Positions 46,270-58,809 of a stretch of 64,000 bases of DNA are shown here, in pieces. A program made the translations under genes and the position numbers. Numbering within the stretch: position 1 is the stretch's first letter; every line of letters begins with the position of its first letter. The notes beneath the pieces were generated by a model. It did no database searches. It worked only from the letters and a program-made list of their open reading frames with translations, and was not told where the DNA came from. This DNA comes from Rhynochetos jubatus (Eukaryota > Chordata > Aves > Eurypygiformes > Rhynochetidae), in the NCBI GenBank assembly GCA_027574665.1, contig CM050653.1, positions 41,118,118 to 41,182,117 of the forward strand, given 5' to 3'.

Positions 46270-49200
46270 CCAAAGAACAGAGAGGCAAAGTCTGCTTGCC
46301 CTTGGGGCAGGGCAGGCAGCTGCTGGGTGTGCCAGGGCAGGAAACAGCACTTATCCTGTGGCACTTTGGGGTCCTCTGAGCCAGGAAATGCCATCATGAC
46401 CTGAGGCAGATAAGATAAAGAGCCCTAAAGAGTGCTGCAGACTCTTTAATGAGAAATCAGTTGTTCACATAACTGCTTATATTCTGTGTATTTAGAGAAG
46501 CTAATACTATTTTCCCCCCACTCAATTCTTACATGCCCATGACACTGCTGACATTTCATCACAGCTCTCTCAAGCCCTCTGCACCTACTTTGTGTTGTGG
46601 GAAAAAACAAGGAATGCTTGGAAACATGAAGAATCCATGATCAAAACACAAGCCCTCTCCACCTCCTCTAGCACAGTTTTACTACCTGGTAAAACAAAGA
46701 GTTAAAGTGACAGGAAACAGACTATGACATCAGACCTGAGGCCAGATCCTTAATTTGGGTGGTGTTTTGGTTTTATTTTGTGGTTTTTGGGGTTTTTTTT
46801 CTGAGGCTGAACTCAAGGAGGTCACCTGGATCCTTGCCTGAGTAAGTAGTGAGCAGAAATTAAGGAAGGTCTTGAAGACTGCACCTTTGATGATTAGGTC
46901 AATGCCTTCTGTGTAATCCCAAATGCTCAAAAGAGCACAGAGAAAAAAAAGAAAACCCCTTAGCACTTCCCATTGCCAGCTCAGGCAGGAGGAGTTGAAT
47001 ACTTTCTCACAGAATCAGGATTCTACAACAGAAGTGATAAAGCCACATCAAAATGGGAACAAGACTGGGACTGGGCAATTACAGCCAAGTGACTGAGAAA
47101 GTTAAAATAAAACCATTTACAGTTTTGATGGATTCCCCTCTCTCCAAATTCTCTGTGACAGACAAGGCTGCATGCATTCATCTCCTCCAACACTGAGAAC
47201 TCCACAGGGTTCCAAATCAGACTATAGATATATTCTGCAAAGCAATTGCCCAAGAATATAATCTAAATGCCGACATCACTTCCATGAATTCTTTGCCTGA
47301 TTCAGCGAAGTCCAAGACTGGGTTTGCACAGCCTTCACTGAAACTATTTACATCATGCAAGCTATGGGATTCCAACGAAACAAACAACTGGTTTTACCTA
47401 CAGGTATGGAGCCTGTGCAAAGTAGATTGGTTCTACTAACCCATAATATTATGCCAAAACTTCTCGTAAAGAAGCCATCAAAAAGAGAATGACAATGCTC
47501 AAAAAAGAAACCAGTAAGTGGCCCTGCTCAGTCTCCACAGGACTGGGAGCATTTTCCTTGGATCCAGATGTTATAGCCAAATTTGTTAGTAAGTCATCAT
47601 CTAGACAGTCTTATTGACACCAACAGAATTGTACCAATCCAAATCAACCCTAGTTATCCAACAACCTTCCCTTGACTCCTAACTCCTTCCCTTCCAATCC
47701 CTTTCTTCTCACCTCATCAAGCATATCTTGACTTAATTCAATGGCAGGAATACGAATGCAACACTGCAGAACTAACCAGTTTTATGTATTTATGCCATTG
47801 GAGTCAGTAATCCTGGAATCAACAGATTAAACTGCACAGAAAACCAAATTTAATTCCATTGTTTTGCTGCCTGAAGCAGTAGTTGGGAAAGGAAAGCTAT
47901 TAGTAATCCCCTTCTGTGTTGCTCTCACTGTAAATAAGTGGTTTTAGTGGATTACCCAAGGATGTAGATTTCATATTTTAAAAGCTTCCTTATTACTGTG
48001 TAAACTATGAGCGTAAATTAAGCTGTAAGAGGTAATGGATATATAACAGAGAGTGCTGAGGGTGTAAGTTCTGCTTCAAGAGGCTTGATTAAAGATTCAG
48101 ATTATAGCATCATTGACCAGATTTATATTTATACTATCAGGTTGATCTGAAAGAAACAAGATCTTTCTAAACAAGAAAGCAACTTAAGCCAATTAAACCA
48201 GCTATCCTTGCTTCATACAAATATGCAAACTGTTCTGCTTCACCCCATTTTCTCCCATCCCCATAATCTGTTTATGTGATTTATTATATTAAATGTGGGA
48301 AAGAAATGCTCAGTTGTGTAGGATTAAACTCACAGGGAACAGAAAGTGCTGAGGTAAGTACTCAATGGTTTAGCTGGCTCCAGTGCTAACCAGGCAGCTG
48401 GAGCACATCCTCATTGCAGGCTGTGTCAGGAACTGGAGTATGACTCCACTTAGTGTGAAGGGGAATCTCACACCCGCACTCCCTGGTGCTGAGAGACTTT
48501 GCGTGCTGAGTGTGTCTGTCACGGAGCTGTTCTCACCTCAAGGAAGATCAGAGCCAAATGCTCCAGGATGCCTTTGCACACCATTGGCTGATGCAGGTGA
48601 GCAAGTTGTCAGCCAAGTGGGTCCAATCTGGGAACTCTGCCAGAAAGGAGGAGGAGGCGGCAGAGAAGAGCCTGTCTCTTCTAGCTGTAACTAAAGATGT
48701 TGTTCCTATAGGGCTCATAAGGGATGGCTGGCATTACCACAGCAAGCTTCTAACAGAGTTTACCCATATGAGGTTTTTAAAAAAATGCTATTTAATATGC
48801 AACTGTTTATGTCTGAAAAAGGCAGAGCCCCCTGCAGACCTTTCTGCTTTCCCCCGCTCCTCTCATGAGCATTTAACATCATCTTTTGCTCACATAAAAA
48901 TTGCCCACCAGTTCTTTCGTGCCATGCTCTTAGGAGATGGCTTCATGAAGCATTTTCTCTGTAACAGCTTCTACCACATGTAGCATATACCCTGGAAAAG
49001 GATGTGCATCTAGAATATACGACCTCCCTTGTTGGCTGGCTGATGGGAAATGAGGTCTACACTGCATAAGGCAGACAAAGATTTTGGGAACAACAAAACT
49101 TGCAGAGGCAAAAAAAGGTGTGCCCATTTGTCCTCTTGCTGTTTATGGGTTGCCAGCAATGAGACGATTGTGTTCATACACTTATCCTTTATGTACCCAG

Positions 49201-50655
49201 CCACGTCATGGTTATCCAGCTTTCCAGTCTGGGCCATACTGTGACTTGACGCAGAAATTCATGCCTCTTTACAGGAAAGCAGTGTATGTGTGTGCATGAA
49301 TGTGCAGAGCAGGACTCCACACTGTATGTCGTAATGCTCATGATTCATTTGAGAACCAGGCAAGCTGTTAGTAGTGCCTCAGCACAAGTACATTCAACTT
49401 AGGACACATTTCATGCTAGGTTAGAATAAGAAAAAGCATCTGGTGCAAACACTTTGGGCTTAAATGTTCAAAAATCACTTTCTGAGTCTATTCCCCTTTG
49501 CCTGTATAAAATTTAATGGCAGATATATTTGCTGTTTTCACCTACATATTCACTACCAAAGTGAGAAGAGCAGGTTGAAAGGCATACTAATAGAGGAAGC
49601 ACAAAATTATTTCTTAGAAGTGGTCTTAGGGAAGGGATAGAGGTCTCCCTCCTCAAGACAGGAACATTGATATAGACCAAAATATTGTAGGTTCTCATAC
49701 CAGATTCAATAGAAGTTGGACATATTATGTACAAAGGAACATAATTCTGAAAATCCCCCCAAGAGACACATTCATAACAACAAAATTTCAAAAGCAAACA
49801 GAAAAAAAAAATATTGAAAGAGGATTTTCCATCTTCTGCAACATATCAAATTAGTTGTAATTAATTATACAATTTCAAGTGTTAAATTATCACATACTGG
49901 GTGATGTCTGCCAGCCTCATGCAAGGAAACCAAATGATAAAACAGTATGTTAGAAAACTTTTAAAATAGTCTGTTATTGTATCTCAATCTTTTCTGAAGC
50001 TGCCAGATAAACCATTGTAGTGCTCTACAGAGCCTGCCATGACATTATGGCAGCCCTTTTCAATCACAGTGCGTATCAGCTGGAGCTCAGCCAGCTGCAA
50101 AGCCCAGAGCAGGCTGAAGTAGACAGGGCCAAGGGTCTGGCATAACCTTCCTTTTCCTACCTGACACTTCATAGATAAGTAAGTGACCATTTGTGCACCA
50201 CAGCAGGCTGAACTGCCAACTTCCATAACCCTTTTGTGATACTATGGGCTCTCAGAGAGGCAGAAGTCAAAGTACTTAGTAAAATTCTGCAGTAAGATCA
50301 TGAGAGATTAATCAGGTAGTCTGAAGCTATAGATTTTACCACAACAGCATATGAATATCACCCAGGAACACAGCACAAACCAGTCTCAAGTTCCCTTAAA
50401 AACCCAAACAAACAGATAAAACCAAGTTCCAGTTTATGCTGAAAGAAGCAATTTTGTTTTAAAAACCCTCCCTCCACTCTTTCACCCTTCCCTCTTGTTT
50501 CAACTGTTATTGAAATCTTAAAAGTTCTGCATCAGCCCCTTCGTTTTGTGGAACCAAATTTATGTTCTGCAGAGAAAATGGAATGTAGATTCAATAAAAA
50601 CCAGAAACTGAGTGAAGACCAAAAAAATAGTTTATGTATTTCAAAAGGACATGCT
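46270..50655. other. Unassigned intergenic/intronic stretch
   Basis: No recognisable gene. The window's longest frame (48510-48983, 157 codons, plus) overlaps a 103-codon frame in another register (48383-48694). Neither has a motif, and the pair is best explained by chance. A G/T tract lies near 46760-46800. Confidence 0.55.
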
Positions 50656-50661
50656 CCTTTC

Positions 50662-50679
50662 AAAAAAAAAAAAAAAAAA
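50662..50679. repeat. Poly(A) run
   Basis: Eighteen consecutive A bases with no recognisable upstream element. Confidence 0.9.
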
Positions 50680-50689
50680 GTATTCAATT

Positions 50690-51425
50690 GGAAGTGTGCA
50701 ACTGATAAAGAAATCCTATAATATTTTGACTTGGAAGCATTCAAACTGTTGAACAGTAACATAGCAGGGCTGAAGAAAAAAAACATAAATCAAAGTTCAT
50801 TGGCCAAATTCAGGTCTCAGAAAGGAACAGCTAAGATCAGAATCTTTCCCAATTGCTATCTGTTCTCCTATTTTATAATTAAATCTTGCAATCTTTCCTC
50901 AAACAAAATCATCCTCTGGGATTGCTGGCATTTTTGTATGACTTCAAAACTTGGCACACAGTGTTCTCCTGAGGAAAATCTTTAGGAGTTAAAAGAATAC
51001 AGCTGAATAGCAAAGAAGAACCGGCCAGAAGTGGCACGACCTCATCCCCTAGCAACAGAAATCAATAACAACAAAGATAACATAATTACACCACAGAAAG
51101 GATCCAGAGGGCAGATTATGTCAAGTATTATGTTGTTAAGAAAGAATGACATGTGAAAGAGACAGCATGTTTTAAACATGGAAGAAAATACAGAAAATGT
51201 GGAAGGTAGATGGGGAAAAGTGAAATACGAACACAGAATAAATTAGCTTGCAGACTCTTGAAATGGAAAGAAAATTATTCCTGTTCCTGCTTTCACTGTT
51301 TTATTTATTCAGTACACAGAATTAGATTCCCAGGGGAGCAGAGGAAGGCATTTTATTTCACAAGAAGCACCATGGCATAGGGAAAATAGATGACCCTATG
51401 ACGACAGCCTTGTTCTGGAGCTCCA
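50690..51425. other. Unassigned stretch
   Basis: A-rich unique sequence with short frames only. Confidence 0.5.
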
Positions 51426-51429
51426 TAGA

Positions 51430-51560
51430 CCCAGCTCATTTCCTGCTCAGTTGCAGATGGTCCATACTGCTTAGGCAAATCGTGGGCTTTCTGTGCCTCA
51501 GTCTCCCATCTGGAAAACAGTGCCAGTAGAAGTGTAAAGATTCAGAACAGAGATGGATCA
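51430..51560 (+). mobile_element. MIR SINE remnant
   Basis: The central part TGCTTAGGCAAATCGTGGG followed by CTTTCTGTGCCTCAGTCTCC and CATCTGGAAAACAGTG is a clear match to the MIR core ('CTTGGGCAAGTCAC', 'TCTGTGCCTCAGTTTCC' and 'CATCTGTAAAATGGG') in plus orientation. The ends are blurred. Confidence 0.75.
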
Positions 51561-51564
51561 GATA

Positions 51565-52680
51565 CTGCTGTAGTCTGGGAATTACACAGATTTACCTACA
51601 ACAGAATGATTCCTATCTGCATTGGCAGGGGACCTATATATGCCTCTCAAACAACACACTCCTCTTTGCTATTCAGGTTGCTTATATGCTTAGAAAAGGC
51701 AGGACAGTGTGATAGGGTAGTCCTCCATTTATCTTGAATATTAATGTTCCAGCATCACACACCTGCCAGCACAAAGGTTATTTAGGAATACACTCACTGA
51801 AAATCTTTGCTTTCCTATAGCTTCAAAACACTAAATAACCGGGGATAATTTTTCAAGGAAGATCTCATTTTAAGCAAAGCCGACCAGTACCAATAAAAGC
51901 TTATATGCCTAATGCTTGATATAAGGGATTGACATCTTGCTGTCAGATCATCTAAACCCTCTCACACACTTTTGCCTGTTTCTTCCCTATAGCCATTCAC
52001 GTTTACTATCACAATCCGTTTTGCCTCTATGCTACACAGAGCAGTGGATTCCGTCACTCAAAGTTTTCCTAGGTATTACATTACTGAAACAACCACCAAA
52101 GCACTTATTTATTGCATTCGTATTCTTCAGGCACCTTTACATGCTCCTATCCATCCAAGCCTAGCGCATTTTGCCTTCTCCCTCACTGACCCCAGCAGAG
52201 GTGGCTCAGCCACTGGGACCATCCCCCTGGCAAGAACCTCCAGGTTCTCAGCCCTGTGAACACAGCTGTCTACCCAGGGCCCTGGAAGGCTCTGATTGAC
52301 ATAACCCAGCCCTTTTCAGCCACATGCCAGATACTCACTGAAATTAAACTACTTAAACTAACAGAAAACCCAAACAAATTAACCAAAGCAAAAGGAACAT
52401 TGGAGGTTAATACTGCTGTCTCATTGTGATTTCTATGAGCTGATATGTGGGCTAAGCTACAGCTTGGTGAACTTGGTTTCCAAGTACTCAGGGAACTCAA
52501 AACCAGAATCAGGGTGAGATGTTTGTAGGAACAAAATTTTGGGGGTGAAGGTGTACACTAAGAGTACGATTTTCACTTTTTTTTTCCTGGTGTTTGTGAA
52601 AGCACCTTCTGAACTACAAATATATGCTCAAGAACAATCTTAGCAGTTCAGCCAACAATAATGGATAATCCCAAATTAGA
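51565..52680. other. Unassigned stretch
   Basis: No gene or repeat recognised. Two overlapping plus frames at 51937-52259 lack motifs. Confidence 0.5.
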
Positions 52681-52702
52681 AAGACAGAGAGAAAGAGAGA
52701 GG
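52681..52702. repeat. GA-rich simple repeat
   Basis: Imperfect (GA)n purine tract. Confidence 0.85.
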
Positions 52703-52964
52703 GTATTAGGATGTATACAAGGTGTAACTCACATTGTGGTTTTTGCCTCAGTTAAACACTCTTCATTGTACCTGTTTTCATTATCCTTGTGGCATTTGGC
52801 ACGGTGAATATTTCTATCTCTGTGTCAAATTTTAAGTGCATAGGGTTCAAGTGTCACACACAGGGAACACACAAGCAGACATACACCTGAACACAGGGTC
52901 TACATGTACAGTGGTAAATGAATGGGTGTCAGGAACAGTCCTGAACTGGGTGTCATCCACACTG

Positions 52965-53180
52965 TTAAATTGTTACCGTGGTTCCAGGCACCGTTTTGGC
53001 CCAAGGCTGACAGTCCACTTTGCCAATAAGTCCTGGGCCCAGTTTAGAAGTTGACACTGGCCAGGGATCATTCCCAATGGCAATTTGGATACGACCAATC
53101 TCATTTGGAGGGTCACAGAGTTTAATAGTATGGACAGGCTCCTCTCTGCCATTTGGCCTCAAAGACAATCCTGGGCGCAT
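52965..53180 (-). other. Exon-like or retroelement-like frame, unknown
   Basis: A minus-strand frame of 71 codons begins MRPGLSLRPNGREEPVH, includes CDPPNEIGRIQIAIGNDPWP and ends TVPGTTVTI. It is proline/glycine-rich with balanced codons and stands out from the AT-rich surroundings. An in-frame TAA directly precedes the ATG. I recognise no family. Retroelement debris, a decayed exon or chance are all possible. Confidence 0.2.
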
Positions 53181-53184
53181 TTAG

Positions 53185-56100
53185 TTTACTCATATGTACA
53201 TAATCTGTCACTGCTTATGCCTTCTTACCATGGGAACCAAGCCTCAAATGTGTTATTATTCTCAGTGTCTTCCTAATTCTTTTGATTTTGAGCTAATTCT
53301 GACAGAGGAATGCTTCTTGCCTCCAGTCTACGCAGACTCGTACTGCATTTTTTTAATCTTTCCAGGTAACAGCCATGACTGGGCACCCATGCAGGACTGC
53401 ACTGCTGTGGTACCCATCTTCACATCTTTCTTATGAGGACCAGATAACAGACCAATTATGGTAATTATTCCTGGTAAAACTCGTCACAGATGGTACCTTA
53501 TTCAACCTTAACATGATGCAAACAAAAACGATTATAACACACTGTATAAAAATCAGGGGACTTTCCACACACTTTCCCAGGAGTGCTTGAGTGCTGATGA
53601 TTTAGCTATCTTGGCACCTACCCTAGACCCACCAGCCAAACTAGACTATTTTTCCTTCAGAACAATACATTTTGCAGATATTACTAAATCCTGTTTTTTC
53701 CCCAGCTTCATATGGAACTGTGTTAAGCACAGCTCAGTGGATGACAGAATCAGTGCAGTGGATGCAGTTTCATAAGCCCTTCTCAAAGCCTGCAAAGTCA
53801 GTCTCCTCTAATACTGTTACAGTTGCCCCATTTGAACTGCTGTTTACTCAACTGCTTTCCCTTTTCATCACCCTTCTCATCTTTTATAAATCACAAAAAC
53901 GTTTATCTAAAACTAATCAAGTCACTGATTGTGTCTCCATATGACAAAAATGAGCCAGAATTATCAACCAGGGCCACCTGTTAGTTAATTTGAAGCAAGG
54001 TCATTACCTGCGTTTATTAGCAGGGTTTGAGATGAGAAACACTTTTGAGGGGTGAAGTTAAAAAAAAAAGTCAGGCTGAGATAAGTTAATACATTTTTCT
54101 TCCCCTCTGCCTGGTAATCTTGCAATCTGCAGGGACACTGAGATTACTTGTACTCACATGAAGTGAGAAGATTTTCCACGTGAAGTAAGAATACTTTGAT
54201 TTCTTTGTGGCAAGTACTGTGTTTTCAGAAAGATTAGATGTTATTGCAATTTAACACAGAACAACGTAGAAGTAAACAGGTAGAAAATACAGCCAGTTGA
54301 AACAATGTATAGATTTTGTCCTAGTAATAAAAAAAATTACCTAGAGAATCCCATCAGTGGTAACATTCATGATTATTATCTGTTGTGTACAATATTGGCA
54401 TTCCTTAAGGATGCTACTGTTATTTCATAGGTAGTAAAATCGTATATGGTATCTGCCTGGAGAAAAATTAAATTTTGATTGGTCCAGTTGGAGCTGTGAA
54501 GAACAGAAAATCTTCACTATTTTATAATTCAAACATAGCACGTTTAGCTGTTTGTCTGCGATAATGACTTGGAGTCTGTGAATGTCAGCTGCTAGAAATG
54601 ATTTGATGGTTTTGTTTAGAACTCACTGTAAGCAACAAATTTTGTTAGTTTTTGGTCAGCCTTATGGAAGGACTGCATACTTTAGGTAAGCCATACAGTT
54701 CATTGCCTCTAAAAACCTCCTGGTCTAACTCAGAACCATTTCAAAAATGAACCACTGCTGTACTGAATATATGTTTATACAAATGAGCGTATTATTAGCC
54801 TTGATCCAATAAATCACACATTTCAATAGCTACAGGAAATAGCACCAGCATTTGGTGGATCACATAACATACACAAATCTCTACAGCTAAGCTGAATGTA
54901 AGTTATTGAAAAATTCCTCTCTAATTGGTGGAAACATTTGTCTGCTTCCCCAACCCCAGCTTCCTTCACTGCTGGTACATAAGAAGGCATGTTGTTGCTA
55001 TTATTGTTTCTCAATTCAAATAACATGTTCAAGAGCACATACATTTATAAGGAAGTTAAGTAACTTGTGATTTAGTCTGGACATAGAGAACAATGTTTGT
55101 GTGATGATGTGTGAGGTAGAAATGTGATAGCTTTAAGAGGTATGATTGCAAGAATGCTAAAAAAATGTTAACTGATTTCATGTACAGTAAAAAGGGAAAG
55201 GGTTCAGGCTGTCTGGAGAATTGTTTGAGGAGAAGAACACTCTGTCAAAAGCTGTGATTATAATGTTAATATTCAAGTATTTGCTCTTTTTCCACTTGCT
55301 GGAATCCGAAGTCCAATATGAAAAACTCAAGATTCATGTTTTTCTGTTTAGGGTTGGTGGTTGTTTTTTTTTTTTTTAGATTGCAGAACAATAAGAACAA
55401 TGAACTACTAAACCTCTAAAAATAATAGAAATTCATCCAAAAGATTCTGAGAACTGAAGGCAACACTTTGATTCTCAAACTTTGTTTGGAAAAACCCCCA
55501 CAAAACAACCCCACCACCAAAAAAACCCCAACAAACAAACAAACGCATGCAGAACACAATGAACCACCTTTGCAGTCTTTTAACTAATGTTACTGTTACA
55601 AGTGCTTGACCACCTTATGTAGAACATGGCGAGACAATATTGTGGGGGAAAGTTATAGGGTGCTTCTATACAACTGAAAGAATGGAGAAGCTGTCAGAGA
55701 AGAATCACAAAAAAGCTTAAAAGAAAACATACTTTTAGCCTTGTGTGGAAGATGAGAAGTGAAACCCTCTCATGTAAGAACCTGAAATTAATCAGCACAT
55801 GATCTTGGAAGAAAAAAACCCACACTGTAAATTGATGGATTTAAAAATAGCATGATTAAACTGGTAATTTTATTTCAAATGAGGCCTTGACTTACCATAA
55901 CCGATAATGCTGAAGTGTTGCCAAGGGGTGACCTGACTGTCTTCCTGAGTATGTTTCCTAAAGAGCCATCAGAGCATGGAGTTGTGAAGGAAAACATCCT
56001 GCAATGCCATTCACTTCTGCTGCACAAGGCCCTGCGGAAAGCACTAAGAGTCATGAAACACTGTAGCTAAAATTGCTCTCTGTGTTTGTTTCTCAGCAGA

Positions 56101-56410
56101 TCATTCCTAAGCCCAAGGCAATGCAGGGAAGTAAAGGCACTGGTATTCAAAATGGTCTATCCTTGACCCTGCTGACCCACCTCTGCTCCAAGATGGGTAT
56201 TATTTTTTAAATGAAATAAGAATATTGTTTGGAATATACGTGTACTTTGTTAAAACTGTTTCTTCCTCACCGGGAAGCCAAATAGAAAAGGCTTGCCCAG
56301 TTTTTATCCACTGACAGAAGGCGCCTGTTGGAAGAACAGATCTTTCTTGCCCCTAAAATATAAAGGGTGTGATTCTTCTGTCTGCAAATGAAGAGCAGAA
56401 ATAACTGTGG
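53185..56410. other. Unassigned intergenic/intronic stretch
   Basis: No recognisable gene. An A/C-rich low-complexity tract lies at 55490-55544 and a T run near 55366-55377. Confidence 0.55.
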
Positions 56411-56544
56411 AAGAAGTGTTGTGATTTAACTCCAGATGGTAACTAAGCACTGCCCAGCCGCTCGCTCACTCCTCCTACAGTGGGATAGAGGAAAAGAATC
56501 AGAACAGTAAAAGTGAGAAAAGTCATGGGTTGAGATAAAAACAG

Positions 56545-56550
56545 TTTAAT
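56545..56550 (-). terminator. LTR polyadenylation signal (ATTAAA)
   Basis: The minus-strand hexamer ATTAAA lies about 180 bases downstream of the TATA-like box inside the LTR, in the place expected for the LTR poly(A) signal. Confidence 0.5.
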
Positions 56551-56729
56551 AATCAAAATATTATATAATAACAGCATAATAAAAAGGAAAATAACAAAAA
56601 GAGGGATGAATAATACACAAGAAAATTAAGTGATGCAAATGAATTGCTGACCACCAACAAACCGATGACCAGCTTGTCCCTGAGCAGTGGACCCACCCCC
56701 CCCACCCCACCCCCCAGCTTTTCCCCTAG

Positions 56730-56752
56730 TTTATATGCTGAGCATGACATCA
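56730..56752 (-). promoter_or_regulatory. LTR core promoter remnants (CRE-like and TATA-like)
   Basis: On the minus strand TGATGTCA (56752-56745) precedes TATAAA (56735-56730) in the correct order for transcription toward lower coordinates. The CRE-like site differs by one base from TGACGTCA, which fits loss of a CpG. Confidence 0.6.
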
Positions 56753-57079
56753 TATGGTACGGAATACCCTTTTGGCCTATTTGGGTCAGCTGTCCTGGCT
56801 GTGTCCATTCACAACTTCTTGTGTAACCCCAGTCTACTCACTGATAGGGCAGCATGAGAAGCTGAAAAGTCCCTGACTTAGTGTAAGCACTGTGCAGCAG
56901 CAACTGAAATATTAGTGTGTTATCAACATTATTCTCATCCTAAATCTGAAACACAGTACTATACCAGTTACTAGGAAGAAAATTAATTTTATCTCAGCCA
57001 AAACCAAGACAAACAGTAAGGAAAACGAACCACATCCTAAGCGTCAGCACAGTCCCTCTAGATTTTCAGTACTGCTTGG

Positions 57080-57250
57080 CACTTAAACAACATTTTTTAT
57101 CTCAGGAGCTCAAAGGGCCAATACTTAGTCCAATCTTGTAATACCCCTTTGAGGTTCAGAAAATGCCTAGATAAGGGAACTTGAGTAGAGAAAGGTTAAA
57201 TAATTTATTGACAGTCACACAGAGTCAGTAGCAGAAACCAAATGCCCAAA
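57080..57250 (-). mobile_element. MIR-like SINE remnant
   Basis: CTTGTAATACCCCTTTGAGG at 57135 is followed by AGAAAGGTTAAATAATTTA and ACAGTCACACAGAGTCAGTA, then GCAGAAACCAAATGCCC. These match the reverse-complement MIR core ('GTAACACCCCTGTGAGG', 'AGAGGTTAAGTGACTT', 'GGTCACACAGCAAGTCAGTGG') in order and spacing. It lies directly beside the LTR. Confidence 0.75.
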
Positions 57251-57254
57251 TGCC

Positions 57255-58015
57255 CAGACAAGTGCTGTAAATGTAACAAGCAATAAGCAAATTCTGGCCA
57301 TTGTCAGTAGATTTGTGTATCTATTCTTTAATGGAATGCATTGACTATGCATCCATTGAGGCTAAAATGCTCAGTAAATCAAACTGAGCTAAGGCTAGCT
57401 TTAAATAGATGTAGATTTCTGAAACAAATAACAGCATTCACTCAGAGAAGTGGATCATAACTCACAGATAGGGTGTTGTTTTGGAAAAAATAATCAGCAA
57501 AATGCAAGAAGAATTTTTACAGTGTTGTCTAGTAACAGTTATCACTCCCATACCATATTACATGTAATAGTGAAGTCCCTGCTGAAAATGCAGTACTGCA
57601 AATCCTTAGAATGCTTCTTTGTGAAGGGTAGGAATTATTACATTTAGTTTCCACGCAAAGAAACTGATGGCCATTTGGAAATAGGAAAAAAACAAGATTC
57701 AGGTCAAACCAGTTTAAATTTTGAATGCCTCAAGTAATGATATTAGAGGCAAATGAAACTAAAATTCTACCCCATTTGAAAATATGTCATACAGAACTTT
57801 CATAAAAATTTAATGTAAAATCTGGATTTGCAGTTCAGGACTTCTGGAATTCTTGACCAGTATGTGACCCACATTAAATTCTGTTTAGTAGCATTTTCAT
57901 AATTAGTGAACTTTCAGCAAGAAAAAAACAGCAGTATTTGTATGAATAGTTAATTTAGTAACAGGTTACAATTATGGAACATCTTCAGGGTTTTTTGTAA
58001 GCAACATGTATTATA
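57255..58015. other. Unassigned stretch
   Basis: AT-rich unique sequence with no gene or repeat recognised. Confidence 0.5.
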
Positions 58016-58019
58016 GCAA

Positions 58020-58805
58020 TGTGCTTATTAAATTTGCAAGTGGCATGGAGCCAGGAATAATTGTGAGCACCTTGAAGGACAGAATTAGAACTCAAAATGA
58101 TCCTGCCAAATTGGAGAAATGACCTAAAAAAATAGAATGTAACTCTAAGAATAAATTTGAGGATCTACAGTTAGGTAAGGATAATTAACTGCTTAACCGT
58201 ATAACTGTAATTGGAGGGGCAGCTCATTAAATGGGTATTCTTTAGGAATGATGATGGGTTTATAGTGGCTCATAAGTCATGTTAAGTATGTCATGCTCTT
58301 TGGAAGAAAAAGGTAAATATGGTATTGGGATACATACATAAACCAATTTTAAGGATATAGGAAGCCATCCTGCAGTTTCCTTCAGCTGATGCTACACGAG
58401 TGCTGAGTGAAGTGTTAGCCCTGTGTCCAAACCTGAACTCATGAACCATGAACAATGAGAGGGGAGGAAAAGAACACACATTTTTGGAAACACAGCCTTG
58501 AAGGAAAGATTGAATGAACTGTGGGTGGGGGGAGTTGATAAGTTTTCAAACATATAGAAGGCTGCTGCTGCAAAAAGAAAGGAAAAAATATTCCCTGTGA
58601 CTACTACAGCCTAAAGTGCAGTAAGAAAGATATAGGATAGGCATTAGGAGGAGCTTTCAAAAAGCAAGAAAGTAAAACATTGCAGCAAGTTGCAGGAAGC
58701 ACTACCATCTCCTCACTGGTAGCGAGACATACACCTTTCAGGAATGACACTGGCACAAAAAGATGCCTAGGTGATTTCTGTAGGACTCTGATTCTATCCT
58801 GCTGA
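58020..58805 (+). mobile_element. Very old CR1 LINE copy, plus strand
   Basis: Ordered matches to the ancient amniote CR1 type are visible: TTAAATTTGCAAGTGGCATG (KFADDT region), GAACTCAAAATGATCCTGCC and AAATTGGAGAAATGACC, AGGAAAGATTGAATGAACTG, GTTGATAAGTTTTCAAACAT and ATAGAAGG, then ATAGGCATTAGGAGGAGCTT, GCAAGTTGCAGGAAGCAC and CACCTTTCAGGAATGACAC. The end is near GGACTCTGATTCTATCCTG. Stops and indels are dense, so no frame survives. The subfamily resembles copies shared with crocodiles and turtles and not the bird-specific GC-rich CR1 at 40061. Confidence 0.85.
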
Positions 58806-58809
58806 AATA

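Larger units (their letters stand above)
56417..57011 (-). mobile_element. Solo LTR of an ERVL-type avian retroelement
   Basis: Read on the minus strand, the element starts TGTCTTGGTTTTGGCTGAGA (57011 down) and ends near TTAAATCACAACA (56417), so it has TG...CA-type termini. In order it shows AGCTTCTCATGCTGCC, AGCTGACCCAAATAGGCC, a CRE-like TGATGTCA, a CATATAAA TATA-like box, a G-rich stretch and an ATTAAA signal before CTCAACCCATGAC. I recognise this order as an LTR common in neoavian genomes. No internal retroviral sequence adjoins it on either side, so it is a solo LTR. The flanks (AGAAG and AACAG) are not an exact target duplication. Divergence suggests an old insertion. Confidence 0.88.

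Noticed and set aside
48383-48983. Overlapping 103- and 157-codon frames, the longest in the window
   Set aside because: They lie in different registers over the same DNA, carry no domain and have no codon bias that I can see. Chance is the better explanation.
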